DNA from: Bradyrhizobium stylosanthis
GTDB taxonomy: Bacteria > Pseudomonadota > Alphaproteobacteria > Rhizobiales > Xanthobacteraceae
NCBI RefSeq assembly: GCF_001641335.1
Contig: NZ_LVEM01000003.1
Location: forward strand, 777,191-841,190
DNA length: 64,000 bases
Direction of reading: 5' to 3'
Position 1 is the first letter of the stretch. Each line of letters opens with the position of its first letter. The notes below the pieces were generated by a model. It was given only the letters and a program-made list of their open reading frames with translations, did no database searches and was not told the origin of the DNA. A program made the position numbers and the translations under genes. This document shows positions 33,649 through 41,885 of the stretch, in pieces.

Positions 33649-35103
33649 GTGACTTCATTGGTAGCCTGGCGCCGCTTCGGCTTCGCGCTTGCCTTGCTGG
33701 CCTTGCCGCTGGCTGGCAGCAGCGTGGCTCATGCATCCGACACCATCGAGCTTGCCCAGGCGCAGCCGGCACCCGCGCCGTCGCCATCCGCCTCGCCGAC
33801 GCCGTCGGCATCACCGGCGCCCGCGACAGATGCGCAGGCGCCCGCGGTCGAGCCGATCGGCAACGTCGCGACAGTGACGGGGATCGCGACCGTGGTCCGC
33901 GACAAGAACTCCTATCCGCTGCGCGTGCGCGACGACATCTATCTCAACGACGTCGTGCAGACCTCGTCGAACTCCTCGCTCGGCATCACCTTCAACGACG
34001 CCACTACGTTCAACCTCTCCGCCAGCGCCAGGATCACCATCGACAATTACGTCTATGAGGACGGCGGCAAGCAGAACTCGGCGATCTTCGACATCGGCAA
34101 GGGCACGGTTGCCTTCGTCGCCGCGGCGGTGGCGAAGAGCGGCGACATGAAGATCGCAACACCGACCGCGACGCTCGGCATCCGCGGCACCACCGGCGTC
34201 GTCGACGTGCCCGAGGGCGTGACGGCCAGCACTGCGAACAACGTCAACATCAAGCTCTATCCCGACGCCGACGGCCGCGTCGGCCACATCGAGGTCAACG
34301 ACCGCAGCAGCGGCGCGCGGCTCGGCGCGCTCACGCAAGGCGCCAGCGGCTTTGCCATCCGCCCGGGCGCAGCCACGGGCGGCGTCATGCGATTTGCCGC
34401 CGTGCCCATCACGATTGCCCCGCAGCAGATCGCACGCGACCGCGGCTTCGTCAGCCAGGTTCATCTGGCGCAAACCACGGGCCGGCAGATCGTCACCGAG
34501 CAGCGCGACTTCCGCCGCGCCAATCCGGCCGCGATCAGCCGCATTCCGCGGCCGGCCCAGCCGCCGCAGCAGCAGCAATTGCGGCCGACGACCGCGCCGG
34601 GCCAGCAACAGCAGCGGCCGAACGGCCAGCCGGGCCAGAACAACCGTCCGGGCCAGCAGCAGCCGGGTGCTCCGGGCCGGCAAGGCGCACAGCCGCCGCA
34701 GCGGCAAGGACAAGGACAGCAAGGCGGCGCGGCTCAGCCGGGCGGCCAGCGGGCGGGCCAGGGTCAGCAGCCGCGTGGCCAGCAGCAGAAGGGCGAGCGG
34801 CAACCCGGCCAGCAGCAAGGCGCCGCACGTCCCGGTGCACCGCGCACCGGACGGGACGCGGCACCGAACGGCACGCCACAAGCCCAGCCGCAGCGCGGCG
34901 GACAGGTTCAGCCTGGAGCAACCGTGCCGCCACAGCCGGGCGCAACGCCGCAACCGCCGCGCACCGGCCTGCAGCCGGGGCAACCGCCCGCAGCGCAGCA
35001 ACCGGGCGTGCAGCGCCCCGGCGGCTTCCAGCAGCGCGTTCCCGGCGTGCAGCGTCCCGCAGCCCCGCGCAAGCCGGCTCCGAAGGAGAAAGAACGGCGG
35101 TGA
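33649..35103 (+). CDS. FecR-domain secreted protein with long Pro/Gln/Gly-rich tail
   Basis: This 484-aa protein starts at GTG 33649 and has a signal peptide cleaved near AHASDT (about 30). A Pro/Ala/Ser linker is followed by a FecR-type domain (about 70-250: VATVTGIATVVRDKNSYPLRVRDDIYLNDVVQT, ATLGIRGTTGVVDVPEG). The last 190 residues are low-complexity, rich in Pro, Gln and Gly, ending in the basic KPAPKEKERR. It is not next to a TonB receptor or ECF sigma gene, so it is not a classical FecR regulator; a structural or sensory periplasmic role is more likely. Confidence 0.85.
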   Translation: MTSLVAWRRFGFALALLALPLAGSSVAHASDTIELAQAQPAPAPSPSASPTPSASPAPATDAQAPAVEPIGNVATVTGIATVVRDKNSYPLRVRDDIYLNDVVQTSSNSSLGITFNDATTFNLSASARITIDNYVYEDGGKQNSAIFDIGKGTVAFVAAAVAKSGDMKIATPTATLGIRGTTGVVDVPEGVTASTANNVNIKLYPDADGRVGHIEVNDRSSGARLGALTQGASGFAIRPGAATGGVMRFAAVPITIAPQQIARDRGFVSQVHLAQTTGRQIVTEQRDFRRANPAAISRIPRPAQPPQQQQLRPTTAPGQQQQRPNGQPGQNNRPGQQQPGAPGRQGAQPPQRQGQGQQGGAAQPGGQRAGQGQQPRGQQQKGERQPGQQQGAARPGAPRTGRDAAPNGTPQAQPQRGGQVQPGATVPPQPGATPQPPRTGLQPGQPPAAQQPGVQRPGGFQQRVPGVQRPAAPRKPAPKEKERR

Positions 35104-35106
35104 TTT

Positions 35107-35277
35107 TCTTCCTTCTCCCCTTGCGGGAGAAGGTGGCATAGGCGGCCTACGGCCGCCGTTCTTAAGAACGCCGAAGCGAAGCTTCGGCTATGGCGCCGGA
35201 TGAGCGGTTGCCTCCGCGAACGCGCATCAAGAGATTCATTCGCGGAGAGACACCCCTCACCCGCAAGGGGAGAGGGC
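35107..35277. repeat. Intergenic repeat, family F (copy 1), with an inserted mini-element
   Basis: It runs from CTTCCTTCTCCCCTTGCGGG to CACCCGCAAGGGGAGAGG, the same outer design as 52588-52707 and, more loosely, 60424-60565. Compared with the 52588 copy, the central loop is replaced by a 54-bp block. Confidence 0.85.
35138..35191. repeat. 54-bp three-hairpin mini-element nested in repeat family F
   Basis: Flanked by ATA and TAT, the block consists of three adjacent palindromes: GGCGGCCTACGGCCGCC, GTTCTTAAGAAC and GCCGAAGCGAAGCTTCGGC. It interrupts the GGTGGC...GCGCCGGATGAG junction seen intact at 52612-52633. Confidence 0.75.
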
Positions 35278-35305
35278 TCACCGTCATCGCGACGACGGGC
35301 CGTAT

Positions 35306-35395
35306 CGTAGGGTGGGCAAAGCGCAGCGTGCCCACGACTTGCATAATTGTTGGAAGACGTGGGCACGGCGCAAGCGCGCCTTTGCCCACCCTACG
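35306..35395. repeat. Palindromic intergenic repeat, family G
   Basis: CGTAGGGTGGGCAAAGCGCA (35306 on) and TGCCCACCCTACG (ending 35395) are the outer parts of an imperfect inverted repeat of about 31-38 bp per arm. Together with family F it fills the 361-bp gap between the FecR-domain and Nudix genes, which holds no gene. Confidence 0.85.
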
Positions 35396-35464
35396 AGTGT
35401 TCGACGGGCGGAGGGATACAACCTCACCCCGCTGCTTCCTCCGTCATTGCGACGCGGTGCAATC

Positions 35465-36067
35465 TCACGCCTCGCCGCGCAGCCAGGCCTTCACCTTCTG
35501 CAGCAAGCCGTGCTGCAGCTCTTCGACCGAAGCCGCCTCGGCCGGCGTCAATGTCTGCAAGGCCGCATCGATATCGTCGGCCGCCAGCGGCGATTTCGGC
35601 TCGGGCGGAATCTGCTCCGAGACCGGTGCGGGCTCGGCGACGACCGCAGGTGCCAGCCCCGCCGCCGCGAGCGCGATCGGGCCGATCTGCGTCAGGAACG
35701 CACGCTCGTATTCGCGCGACAGGCGTGCGATCGCGTCGTCCAGCGTCAGCCAGTCGACCGCCTTGATGTCGTTCATCAACTTGCGGACCGGACCTCCGTC
35801 GGCCTCCATCCGCCAGAAATGCACGACCTTCGAGCGTCCACCGGACTGGTAGACGAGCGTGCCCAGGAATTCGTGGATGGCGACGTCGTGGCCGGTCTCT
35901 TCCAGCACCTCGCGATGCGCGGCTTCTTTCGGCGTCTCGCCGTCGTCGAGCTTGCCCTTGGGCAGGACCCATTCATTGCGTTTGCGCTGGCGCACGATCG
36001 CGATCAGCGGCGTCGAGCCACGCCGCAACACAATACCACCCGCCGCCACGACCGGCGCTCGCGCCAT
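35465..36067 (-). CDS. Nudix hydrolase
   Basis: This 200-aa protein has the Nudix box GX5EX7REUXEEXGU as GKLDDGETPKEAAHREVLEETG at 38-59 (read from 36067), preceded by VVAAGGIVLRRG and RNEWVLPKGKL. It would hydrolyse a nucleoside diphosphate linked to another group, such as Ap4A or diphosphoinositol-type substrates; the WVLPKGKLDDGE form resembles that group. The C-terminal 65 residues are an extra Pro/Ala/Glu-rich tail. The start at 36067 is chosen; the longer frame reaches into the psd gene. Confidence 0.92.
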   Translation of the reverse strand: MARAPVVAAGGIVLRRGSTPLIAIVRQRKRNEWVLPKGKLDDGETPKEAAHREVLEETGHDVAIHEFLGTLVYQSGGRSKVVHFWRMEADGGPVRKLMNDIKAVDWLTLDDAIARLSREYERAFLTQIGPIALAAAGLAPAVVAEPAPVSEQIPPEPKSPLAADDIDAALQTLTPAEAASVEELQHGLLQKVKAWLRGEA

Positions 36068-36134
36068 CACGAAATCCGTTATCGTCAAATCGTCCCCGCG
36101 GACGATATAGGCGGCGGGGACGGCGGTTTGAAGG

Positions 36135-36998
36135 CTACTTTCTCCGGAGCAGCGCCTCGCCGGCGCGAATGCGCGTGCCCTCGGCAATGCCGTCGCAGAA
36201 GGTAAAATCGCCGGGCGCGAGGATGATGATGGTCGAGCCGTGCTCGAACCAGCCTAGCTCCTCGCCCTTGGTCACGTTGACATCGCACGGAAAATTGACC
36301 GGCCCGCGGGTCTGCGCGTTCAGCACCATGTCGAGGAAGTGCAGGCGGATGCTCGCGACCAGGATCGCGGCCACCGGCACCAGCGTCACCGCCTCTCCGG
36401 TTGCAAGATGCGTGCGGATCACGGCGCGCTCGTTCTTGCAGAACAGACGCTCGACCCGCTTGAGCGCGATCGGGTTGACGTTCCAGACGTCGCCATGGAT
36501 CAGCGTGACGCGTTCGATATGCGCGTCATAGGGCGCATGGAAGCGGTGATACATGCTCGAGGTCAGCCGCAGCGTGACGAAGCTTCCGTTGCGGTGCTGC
36601 TCGACCAGCGCGGAATCGCCGAGCAGGTCCAGCAGCGAATAGGGCGCGCCCTTGACCTGGAATAGCTCGGTGTCGGCGATCTTGCCATGGGCGCCGACGA
36701 TGCCGTCCGAAGGGCTGGCGACGACTGAGGGGTCCTGGTCGAACGGCCGCAGGCCCGGCTTCAGCTCCCGCGTGAAACAGTCGTGCAGGCTCCGAAAGTG
36801 GGTCTTGCGCGCCTCCGACAGGTCGAGGTCGGAGAACAGCTTCCACAGCGCGATCGAGAAGTCCCGCACGATCGGGTTCTCGATCTTGGAGAACCAGCCC
36901 ATGAAGCGGGTCAGGGCCGCGCGGGGGATGCGGTTGGTCAACAGGAAGTTCAGGTCTTCCTGCTGGGTGAAAGAGGCGATGAGGGCTTTGACTGTCAT
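36135..36998 (-). CDS. psd: Phosphatidylserine decarboxylase
   Basis: Psd makes phosphatidylethanolamine from phosphatidylserine at the inner membrane. The 287-aa proenzyme carries the self-cleavage motif HGST (253-256), with Ser255 becoming the pyruvoyl group. Other family blocks are SPSDGIVGAHGKI, SSMYHRFHAPYD and NERAVIRTHL. The length matches the E. coli-type enzyme rather than the shorter rhizobial type. It is divergent from the class III aminotransferase gene with only 35 bp between starts, and is followed after 67 bp by the Nudix gene. Its product is the substrate of the PE methyltransferase encoded 3 kb away. Confidence 0.95.
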   Translation of the reverse strand: MTVKALIASFTQQEDLNFLLTNRIPRAALTRFMGWFSKIENPIVRDFSIALWKLFSDLDLSEARKTHFRSLHDCFTRELKPGLRPFDQDPSVVASPSDGIVGAHGKIADTELFQVKGAPYSLLDLLGDSALVEQHRNGSFVTLRLTSSMYHRFHAPYDAHIERVTLIHGDVWNVNPIALKRVERLFCKNERAVIRTHLATGEAVTLVPVAAILVASIRLHFLDMVLNAQTRGPVNFPCDVNVTKGEELGWFEHGSTIIILAPGDFTFCDGIAEGTRIRAGEALLRRK

Positions 36999-37033
36999 GA
37001 ATCTGTCAGCTCGCAGTATTAGCGCTTGTTGTC

Positions 37034-38698
37034 ATGGAAACGACACTCCCGATTCTCTCATTTTCCGTGGCCGCCGCAGCGTCTGCTGCCGCCGTCCTCC
37101 CGAAGATCAAGGCGCGGGTCGAACTGTCCCGCGCCAAGCACCGATCGCTCGCCGGACACTCCAAGATGTCGCGGCGGGTGGCAAAGCTGCTCCCGTTCTA
37201 CGAATTCGAGGGCGACAAATATTTCGGCTGCGACGGCGCGCCCGACAACGTGGTGAAGCAGCGCAAGGACGCCTTCTTCCGTCTCGCCAGGCTTTACGCC
37301 GAGCGCTACCCGAAGGGCCGCGCGATGACGAAGGAAGCGGCGGAGACGATCTCCGATTTGAACTTCACCGAGAGCTACCGCGTGCCGTTCCAGTTCTCGC
37401 GCCTGGTGCGCGAGCATCTGGGCACCTCGACCTTCATGGAGTCCTCGCGCGGCGTCACCGTCACGGATGTCGACGGCAACACTTCCTACGACCTCACGGG
37501 ATCCTACGGCGTCAACATCTTCGGCAACGACTTCTACAAGGAGTGCATCGAGGGCTCCGAGAAGCGCGCCCATGCGCTGGGCCCGGTGCTCGGCCCCTAC
37601 CACCCTGTCATCCTCGAGAACGTGCAGCGGCTCTGCCAGATCTCCGGCCTCGACGAGGTTTCGTTCCACATGTCCGGCACCGAAGCCGTGATGCAGGCGG
37701 TGCGGCTGGCGCGCTACCACACCAAGCGCACCCATCTCGTTCGTTTCGCCGGCGCCTATCACGGCTGGTGGGGCGACGTGCAGCCTGGTGTCGGCAATCC
37801 GATTCCCGCGCACGAGACCTACACGCTCTCCGAGATGTCGGAGAAGACGCTGCACGTGCTGCGCACCCGCAAGGACATCGCCTGCGTGTTGGTCAATCCG
37901 CTGCAGGGCCTGCACCCGAACGGCAATGCGCCCGGCGATTCCTCGCTGGTCGACAGTTCGCGCGGCGGCAATTTCGATCGCCCGGCCTACACCGAGTGGC
38001 TGAAGAAGCTGCGCGAGGTCTGCACCGAGCGCGGCATCGTGCTGATCTTCGACGAGGTCTTCGTCGGCTTCCGCCTCGCCGCCGGCGGCGCCCAGGAATA
38101 CTTTGGCGTCAAGGCCGACATGGTGACCTACGGCAAAAGTCTCGCCGGCGGCCTGCCGGTCGGCGTGGTCTGCGGCAAGCGCGAATTGATGCGCCGCTTC
38201 CGCGACGATCGTCCCGCCGACATCTGCTTCGCCCGCGGCACCTTCAACTCGCATCCCTATGTCATGACGGCGATGGACGAGTTCCTGAGCCGGCTCGCCA
38301 GTCCCAACTTCCGCGCCGTCTATGACGGGCTGGAGGAGACCTGGAACGGCCGCGTGACGAAGCTCAACCAGATGATGACGGACGCAGACCTGCCGGTGCG
38401 GTTCGCCAACTTCTCGTCGATCTGGACGGTGAAATACACCACGCCGTCCCGCTACAACTGGATGCTGCAATACTATTTGCGCGCCGAGGGCCTGGCGCTG
38501 AGCTGGGTCGGCACCGGCCGGCTGATCTTCAGCCTGAACTACACGGACGCGGATTTCACCGAGGTCGCCGAACGCTTCGTCCGCGCGGCCGAAAAGATGC
38601 AGGCCGACGGCTTCTGGTGGCACGACGGCGTGCTGACCAACAAGACCATCAAGCGGCAGATTTTGAAAGAGATGCTGGCCAAGCGCTTCGGGCGCTGA
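37034..38698 (+). CDS. Class III aminotransferase-fold PLP enzyme (GSA-aminomutase-like) with N-terminal extension
   Basis: This 554-aa protein has a hydrophobic N-terminus (about 5-24), a 100-residue region of unknown type, and a class III aminotransferase core (about 130-530). The core has HMSGTEAVMQAVRLAR, RFAGAYHGWWGD, IFDEVFVGFRLAAGG and the PLP lysine Lys368 in VTYGKSLAGGLPVG. It resembles glutamate-1-semialdehyde aminomutase in the core but is over 100 residues longer, so a haem role is unlikely. Location beside psd and other lipid genes suggests amination of a lipid or carrier-bound substrate; this is inference. An internal start at 37166 is possible. Confidence 0.85.
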   Translation: METTLPILSFSVAAAASAAAVLPKIKARVELSRAKHRSLAGHSKMSRRVAKLLPFYEFEGDKYFGCDGAPDNVVKQRKDAFFRLARLYAERYPKGRAMTKEAAETISDLNFTESYRVPFQFSRLVREHLGTSTFMESSRGVTVTDVDGNTSYDLTGSYGVNIFGNDFYKECIEGSEKRAHALGPVLGPYHPVILENVQRLCQISGLDEVSFHMSGTEAVMQAVRLARYHTKRTHLVRFAGAYHGWWGDVQPGVGNPIPAHETYTLSEMSEKTLHVLRTRKDIACVLVNPLQGLHPNGNAPGDSSLVDSSRGGNFDRPAYTEWLKKLREVCTERGIVLIFDEVFVGFRLAAGGAQEYFGVKADMVTYGKSLAGGLPVGVVCGKRELMRRFRDDRPADICFARGTFNSHPYVMTAMDEFLSRLASPNFRAVYDGLEETWNGRVTKLNQMMTDADLPVRFANFSSIWTVKYTTPSRYNWMLQYYLRAEGLALSWVGTGRLIFSLNYTDADFTEVAERFVRAAEKMQADGFWWHDGVLTNKTIKRQILKEMLAKRFGR

Positions 38699-38790
38699 GG
38701 CCAGCACAGGCACAGCTCTCCCCTCCCCCACCCCTCGCGCGCGGCGAGCGTATCGCTCATGGAAAGAGCTTGGCGAAGAGCTCGCTCGCG

Positions 38791-38907
38791 GCCATCCTTC
38801 GAGACGCCCGCCTTTGGCGGGCTCCTCAGGATGAGGACTGGCTTCGCGGGAAAATCCTTGACCCTCATGGTGAGGAGCCCGCGATAGCGGGCGTCTCGAA
38901 CCATGCA
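38791..38907. repeat. Palindromic intergenic repeat, family H (copy 1)
   Basis: GCCATCCTTCGAGACGCCCG (38791 on) is mirrored by CGGGCGTCTCGAACCATG (ending about 38905), with inner CTCCTCAGGATGAGG / CCTCATGGTGAGGAG arms. A second copy is at 50338-50467. With the half element at 38945 it fills the 323-bp gap between the aminotransferase and Mpo1-like genes, where no gene is seen. Confidence 0.85.
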
Positions 38908-38944
38908 GGTCGAGCTCGTTCGGCAGCATAAGCGAAGCAGCCCC

Positions 38945-38981
38945 CAAGACGTGGATGCCCGGCGCAAGGCCGGGCATGACG
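38945..38981. repeat. Half copy of palindromic repeat family E
   Basis: ACGTGGATGCCCGGCGCAAG...GGGCATGACGT matches one arm of the family E elements at 33417 and 54094; the partner arm is absent. Confidence 0.75.
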
Positions 38982-39021
38982 TAACCATCAGACATCGGAG
39001 CGTTTGGTGTGCGCGGCGCGC

Positions 39022-39681
39022 TCAGGCGTGCTGCTCTTCGAGCACGGGCTCGTCGATGAAGCCCAGCGTGTGCTCGGGATTGAGGTGCAGGCCGGGGTCC
39101 ATCAGCTCGCCGCGCATCAAGGCGAGCGGCGCGCTGCGATAGAGCATCAGGTCGTGGAACGGATCGGTCAGGATCTTGGTCATCCAGACCAGGCCAGTCT
39201 CGACGTCGCGGATGAAGAACAGGTGCACAGTGCGGAACAGGAGGCCGCCGCCGCCGATGAAGAGCCAGATCTTGGCCGTCTGCCGCATGAAGTCGGTCCC
39301 GCTGGCCCAGGGGGTGAACAGGCCGAACACGGTCGGATCGACGAACAGCACCAGCGGCGAGAGCGCCCAGATCGCCATCAGCACCACCTTGCGCTGAAGG
39401 TTGTAGCCGACCTTGATCTCTTCCTTGTACTCGTGCGTCGCCTGGTTGATGTGGTCGTAGGTGTGCGGCTCGAAGAAGAAGTGACCGGCCTGGCGCGAGG
39501 TCATCGACACCAGCCAGCCGACCAGCGCCGAGACCACGGGGTCGATGAACAGCCAGACATAAGCGAAGAGGAAGCTCAGCGCGCTGACGAAGTGCAGGCT
39601 CTGATTGATGCGGCTGTGGTGATAGTAGCGATGGTCGTCCCAGCGCTGGATCCGCAGCTGCTCGAGATAATTCTTGATCAT
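39022..39681 (-). CDS. Mpo1/DUF962-like histidine-rich membrane protein
   Basis: This 219-aa protein has about four hydrophobic segments. Near the N-terminus it has YYHHSRINQSLHFVSALSFL and, after a helix pair, SRQAGHFFFEPHTYDHINQATH. The spacing of YHxxxxNxxxH and GHxxFE resembles Mpo1/DUF962 proteins, which in yeast are iron-dependent dioxygenases shortening 2-hydroxy fatty acids. The assignment rests on this pattern only. The start at 39681 has GGGGGAG at good spacing; ATGs at 39750 upstream lack this. Between an aminotransferase and a PE methyltransferase, a membrane-lipid role is likely. Confidence 0.7.
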   Translation of the reverse strand: MIKNYLEQLRIQRWDDHRYYHHSRINQSLHFVSALSFLFAYVWLFIDPVVSALVGWLVSMTSRQAGHFFFEPHTYDHINQATHEYKEEIKVGYNLQRKVVLMAIWALSPLVLFVDPTVFGLFTPWASGTDFMRQTAKIWLFIGGGGLLFRTVHLFFIRDVETGLVWMTKILTDPFHDLMLYRSAPLALMRGELMDPGLHLNPEHTLGFIDEPVLEEQHA

Positions 39682-39836
39682 GCTCTCCCCCAAAATACTT
39701 TCGGGTTCAGGATTTACAGGGATTCGATGTAGGCCGTGTGACATCATCATTTTGTCATGTGACGATGTGCAGCGGCGCGATGACGCACGTGAACGCGTGA
39801 GCGGCGAACGGCGCCGCCGCTCTCAGTCCGCCCTGC

Positions 39837-40526
39837 TCACGCCGCCTTGGCGACGTCGACCTTGCGGAAGCGCACCAGCGAGAAGTGACCGAGCGGCGGG
39901 ATCAGGCGGCGCTCGGCGAGTTCGATGCCGTTGGCGCCGGCCAGCCATTTGGCGTAGCGCGACCAGGCGAACTCGGCGGTGCGGAAGCCGAGCGGACGCA
40001 CCACCGGCTGCAGCTTCTGCTCGATGAAGCGGCGCATGCCGGCATCCGCGCTGACGCGGGTGAGGATGATCAGTTCGCCACCCGGACGCAGCACGCGGGC
40101 GAATTCGTCCAGTGCCTTCTCCGGGTTCGGCACGGCGGTGACGACATATTGCGCCATCACGACATCGAAGGAATTGTCGGGGAATTCGAGCTTCTCGGCG
40201 TCCATCACCGCGAGGCCCTCGACGTTCTTGAGATTGCCTTCGGTGACGCGCTGGCGCGCCTTGTCGAGCATCGCGTCCGAAATGTCGGTGCCGAAGATGC
40301 GCAGGTGCGGCGCGTAGAGCGGCAGCGAGATGCCGGTGCCAACACCGACCTCGAGCACGCGACCACCGATCTTGTTGGTGGCCGCGATCGCGGCCGCGCG
40401 GCCCTTGGCGAACACGCCGCCGAACACGAGATCGTAGACGGGCGCCCAGCGGTCATAGGCCTGCTCGACCGAGCCGCGGGTGAGGTCGAGCTGCTGGGTG
40501 CCGTCAAGGTTCATGATCTTAGCCAT
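39837..40526 (-). CDS. pmtA: Phosphatidylethanolamine N-methyltransferase, Rhodobacter type
   Basis: This 229-aa SAM-dependent methyltransferase has VLEVGVGTGISLPLY (motif I, about 56-70), GTDISDAMLDKARQR and an FDVVMAQYVVTAVPNPEKAL block. The N-terminal SVEQAYDRWAPVYDLVFGGVFAKGR pattern is typical of Rhodobacter-type PmtA, which methylates PE stepwise towards phosphatidylcholine, rather than the unrelated Sinorhizobium type. UbiE-like quinone methyltransferases are the main alternative. It starts 33 bp after the GT4 gene and both are probably one operon. Confidence 0.8.
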   Translation of the reverse strand: MAKIMNLDGTQQLDLTRGSVEQAYDRWAPVYDLVFGGVFAKGRAAAIAATNKIGGRVLEVGVGTGISLPLYAPHLRIFGTDISDAMLDKARQRVTEGNLKNVEGLAVMDAEKLEFPDNSFDVVMAQYVVTAVPNPEKALDEFARVLRPGGELIILTRVSADAGMRRFIEQKLQPVVRPLGFRTAEFAWSRYAKWLAGANGIELAERRLIPPLGHFSLVRFRKVDVAKAA

Positions 40527-40559
40527 CGATGAGGTTCTCGCTGTGGTTCAAAGGTTCGA

Positions 40560-41612
40560 TCAGCTGCGCACCGGCCGCCGCGCCATGACAGGCGTGGGAC
40601 GCAAGGCGCGGCTGGGCTGAAGTGAGGTGAGATTTCCGACGAACTGCCGCGCGCTGTTCTCCCAGGAACGCTCCAGCGCGAAGTTGCGGCAGGTCTCGCG
40701 CGACATGGTGAGTGCGCGCAGGCACGCGGTACGCAGATCGTGATCGATCGCGCCGATCGGATGGTCGGCGATGACGTCCTTCGGACCCGTCACCGGAAAC
40801 GCCGCAACCGGCGTGCCGCAGGCGAGCGCCTCGAGCTGCACCACGCCGAACGTATCGGTCAGGCTGGGGAAGACGAACACGTCCGCGGCGGCGAGATGCG
40901 CGGTGAGATCCGCACCCTTCTTCTCGCCGAGGAACACGGCGTCCGGATACTTCTTCTCCAGCGCCGCCTTCTGCGGGCCGTCGCCGACGACGACCTTGGT
41001 GCCGGGCAGGTCGAGCGAGAGGAAGGCGTCGAGATTCTTCTCCACCGCGACGCGGCCCATGGTCATGAAGATCGGGCGCGGCAGATCGAGCTTGGCCGGG
41101 CTGTCGGGATGAAACAGCTCGGTGTTGACGCCGCGCGTCCAGAAGCCGAGCCGCTTGAAGCCGCGCTCGGACAGCTCCTGCCGCAGCGAGGGCGTCGCCA
41201 CCATGGTCATGGCCGCGGCATCGTGGAAATGGCGCAGCACGGCATAGCCGACCGCATCGGGGATGCCGGTCCGCACGGAGACGTATTCCGGAAAGCGCGT
41301 GGTGTAGGAGGTGGTGAAGGCAAGCCGGTTGCGGCGGCAATAGGCCCGCGCGGCCCAGCCGATCGGGCCTTCGGTCGCGATGTGCAGGGCCTCGGGCGCC
41401 GCCTTCTCGATCCGCCACGCGATCTCCTTCCCGCTCGGCAGCGCGATGCGCAGGCCCGGATAGGTCGGCAGCGGCCAGGAGGGGAAGCCGTCCGGCGTCA
41501 GGAAGTCGATCTCGACATCGAGGGCCTTGGCCGCGTTCGCCAGCGAGGTCAGCGTCCGCACCACACCGTTAACCTGCGGATGCCAGGCGTCAGTCGCGAT
41601 TAATACCCGCAT
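40560..41612 (-). CDS. GT4-family glycosyltransferase
   Basis: This 350-aa enzyme has an N-terminal GT4 domain (RVLIATDAWHPQVNGVVRTL; TEGPIGWAARAYCRRNRL) and a C-terminal donor-binding domain (MGRVAVEKNLDAFL; FVFPSLTDTFGVVQLEALACGTPVAAF) with the EX7E-like retaining motif. Sequences of this type include mannosyl- and glucosyl-transferases acting on diacylglycerol or phosphatidylinositol. Its place next to a PE methyltransferase makes glycolipid synthesis at the membrane face plausible. Substrates are not determined. Confidence 0.9.
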   Translation of the reverse strand: MRVLIATDAWHPQVNGVVRTLTSLANAAKALDVEIDFLTPDGFPSWPLPTYPGLRIALPSGKEIAWRIEKAAPEALHIATEGPIGWAARAYCRRNRLAFTTSYTTRFPEYVSVRTGIPDAVGYAVLRHFHDAAAMTMVATPSLRQELSERGFKRLGFWTRGVNTELFHPDSPAKLDLPRPIFMTMGRVAVEKNLDAFLSLDLPGTKVVVGDGPQKAALEKKYPDAVFLGEKKGADLTAHLAAADVFVFPSLTDTFGVVQLEALACGTPVAAFPVTGPKDVIADHPIGAIDHDLRTACLRALTMSRETCRNFALERSWENSARQFVGNLTSLQPSRALRPTPVMARRPVRS

Positions 41613-41733
41613 GGGGAAATCCCGAGAGTTGATGATTCTCGGCTTAGGACCATCAACGAAGGATATTTCAGGCGTGTGACGTCACAGAAGTGTCGGCCCG
41701 CTGTTTTGTTCGTTAACGAACCCCTGCGGCCAC

Positions 41734-41809
41734 GAAACTGTCATGAAACAATCCTTTCCGCGACGAAACCGTTTTCGGTTTTCCGCGCAAACGTCCCGAA
41801 ACTTGTTTC
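41734..41809. promoter_or_regulatory. Cluster of GAAAC boxes upstream of the L,D-transpeptidase gene
   Basis: GAAAC occurs at 41734, 41745, 41765 and 41798 in direct orientation, with an inverted GTTTC at 41805-41809. The first two are 11 bp apart, as in tandem sites of OmpR-type regulators. A similar pair stands before the response-regulator gene at 55710. Function is inferred. Confidence 0.35.
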
Positions 41810-41885
41810 CGTTAGTGATTTAGGCAACGGAGCACCGCAACGGTGCCGCGGTGATCAAAATCACCGAGCAAACAGGGGCGATCAC

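Noticed and set aside
33649..35103. FecR-domain protein as an iron-signalling anti-sigma factor
   Set aside because: There is no FecI-type sigma or TonB receptor gene nearby, and the protein has a cleavable signal rather than an N-terminal anti-sigma region.
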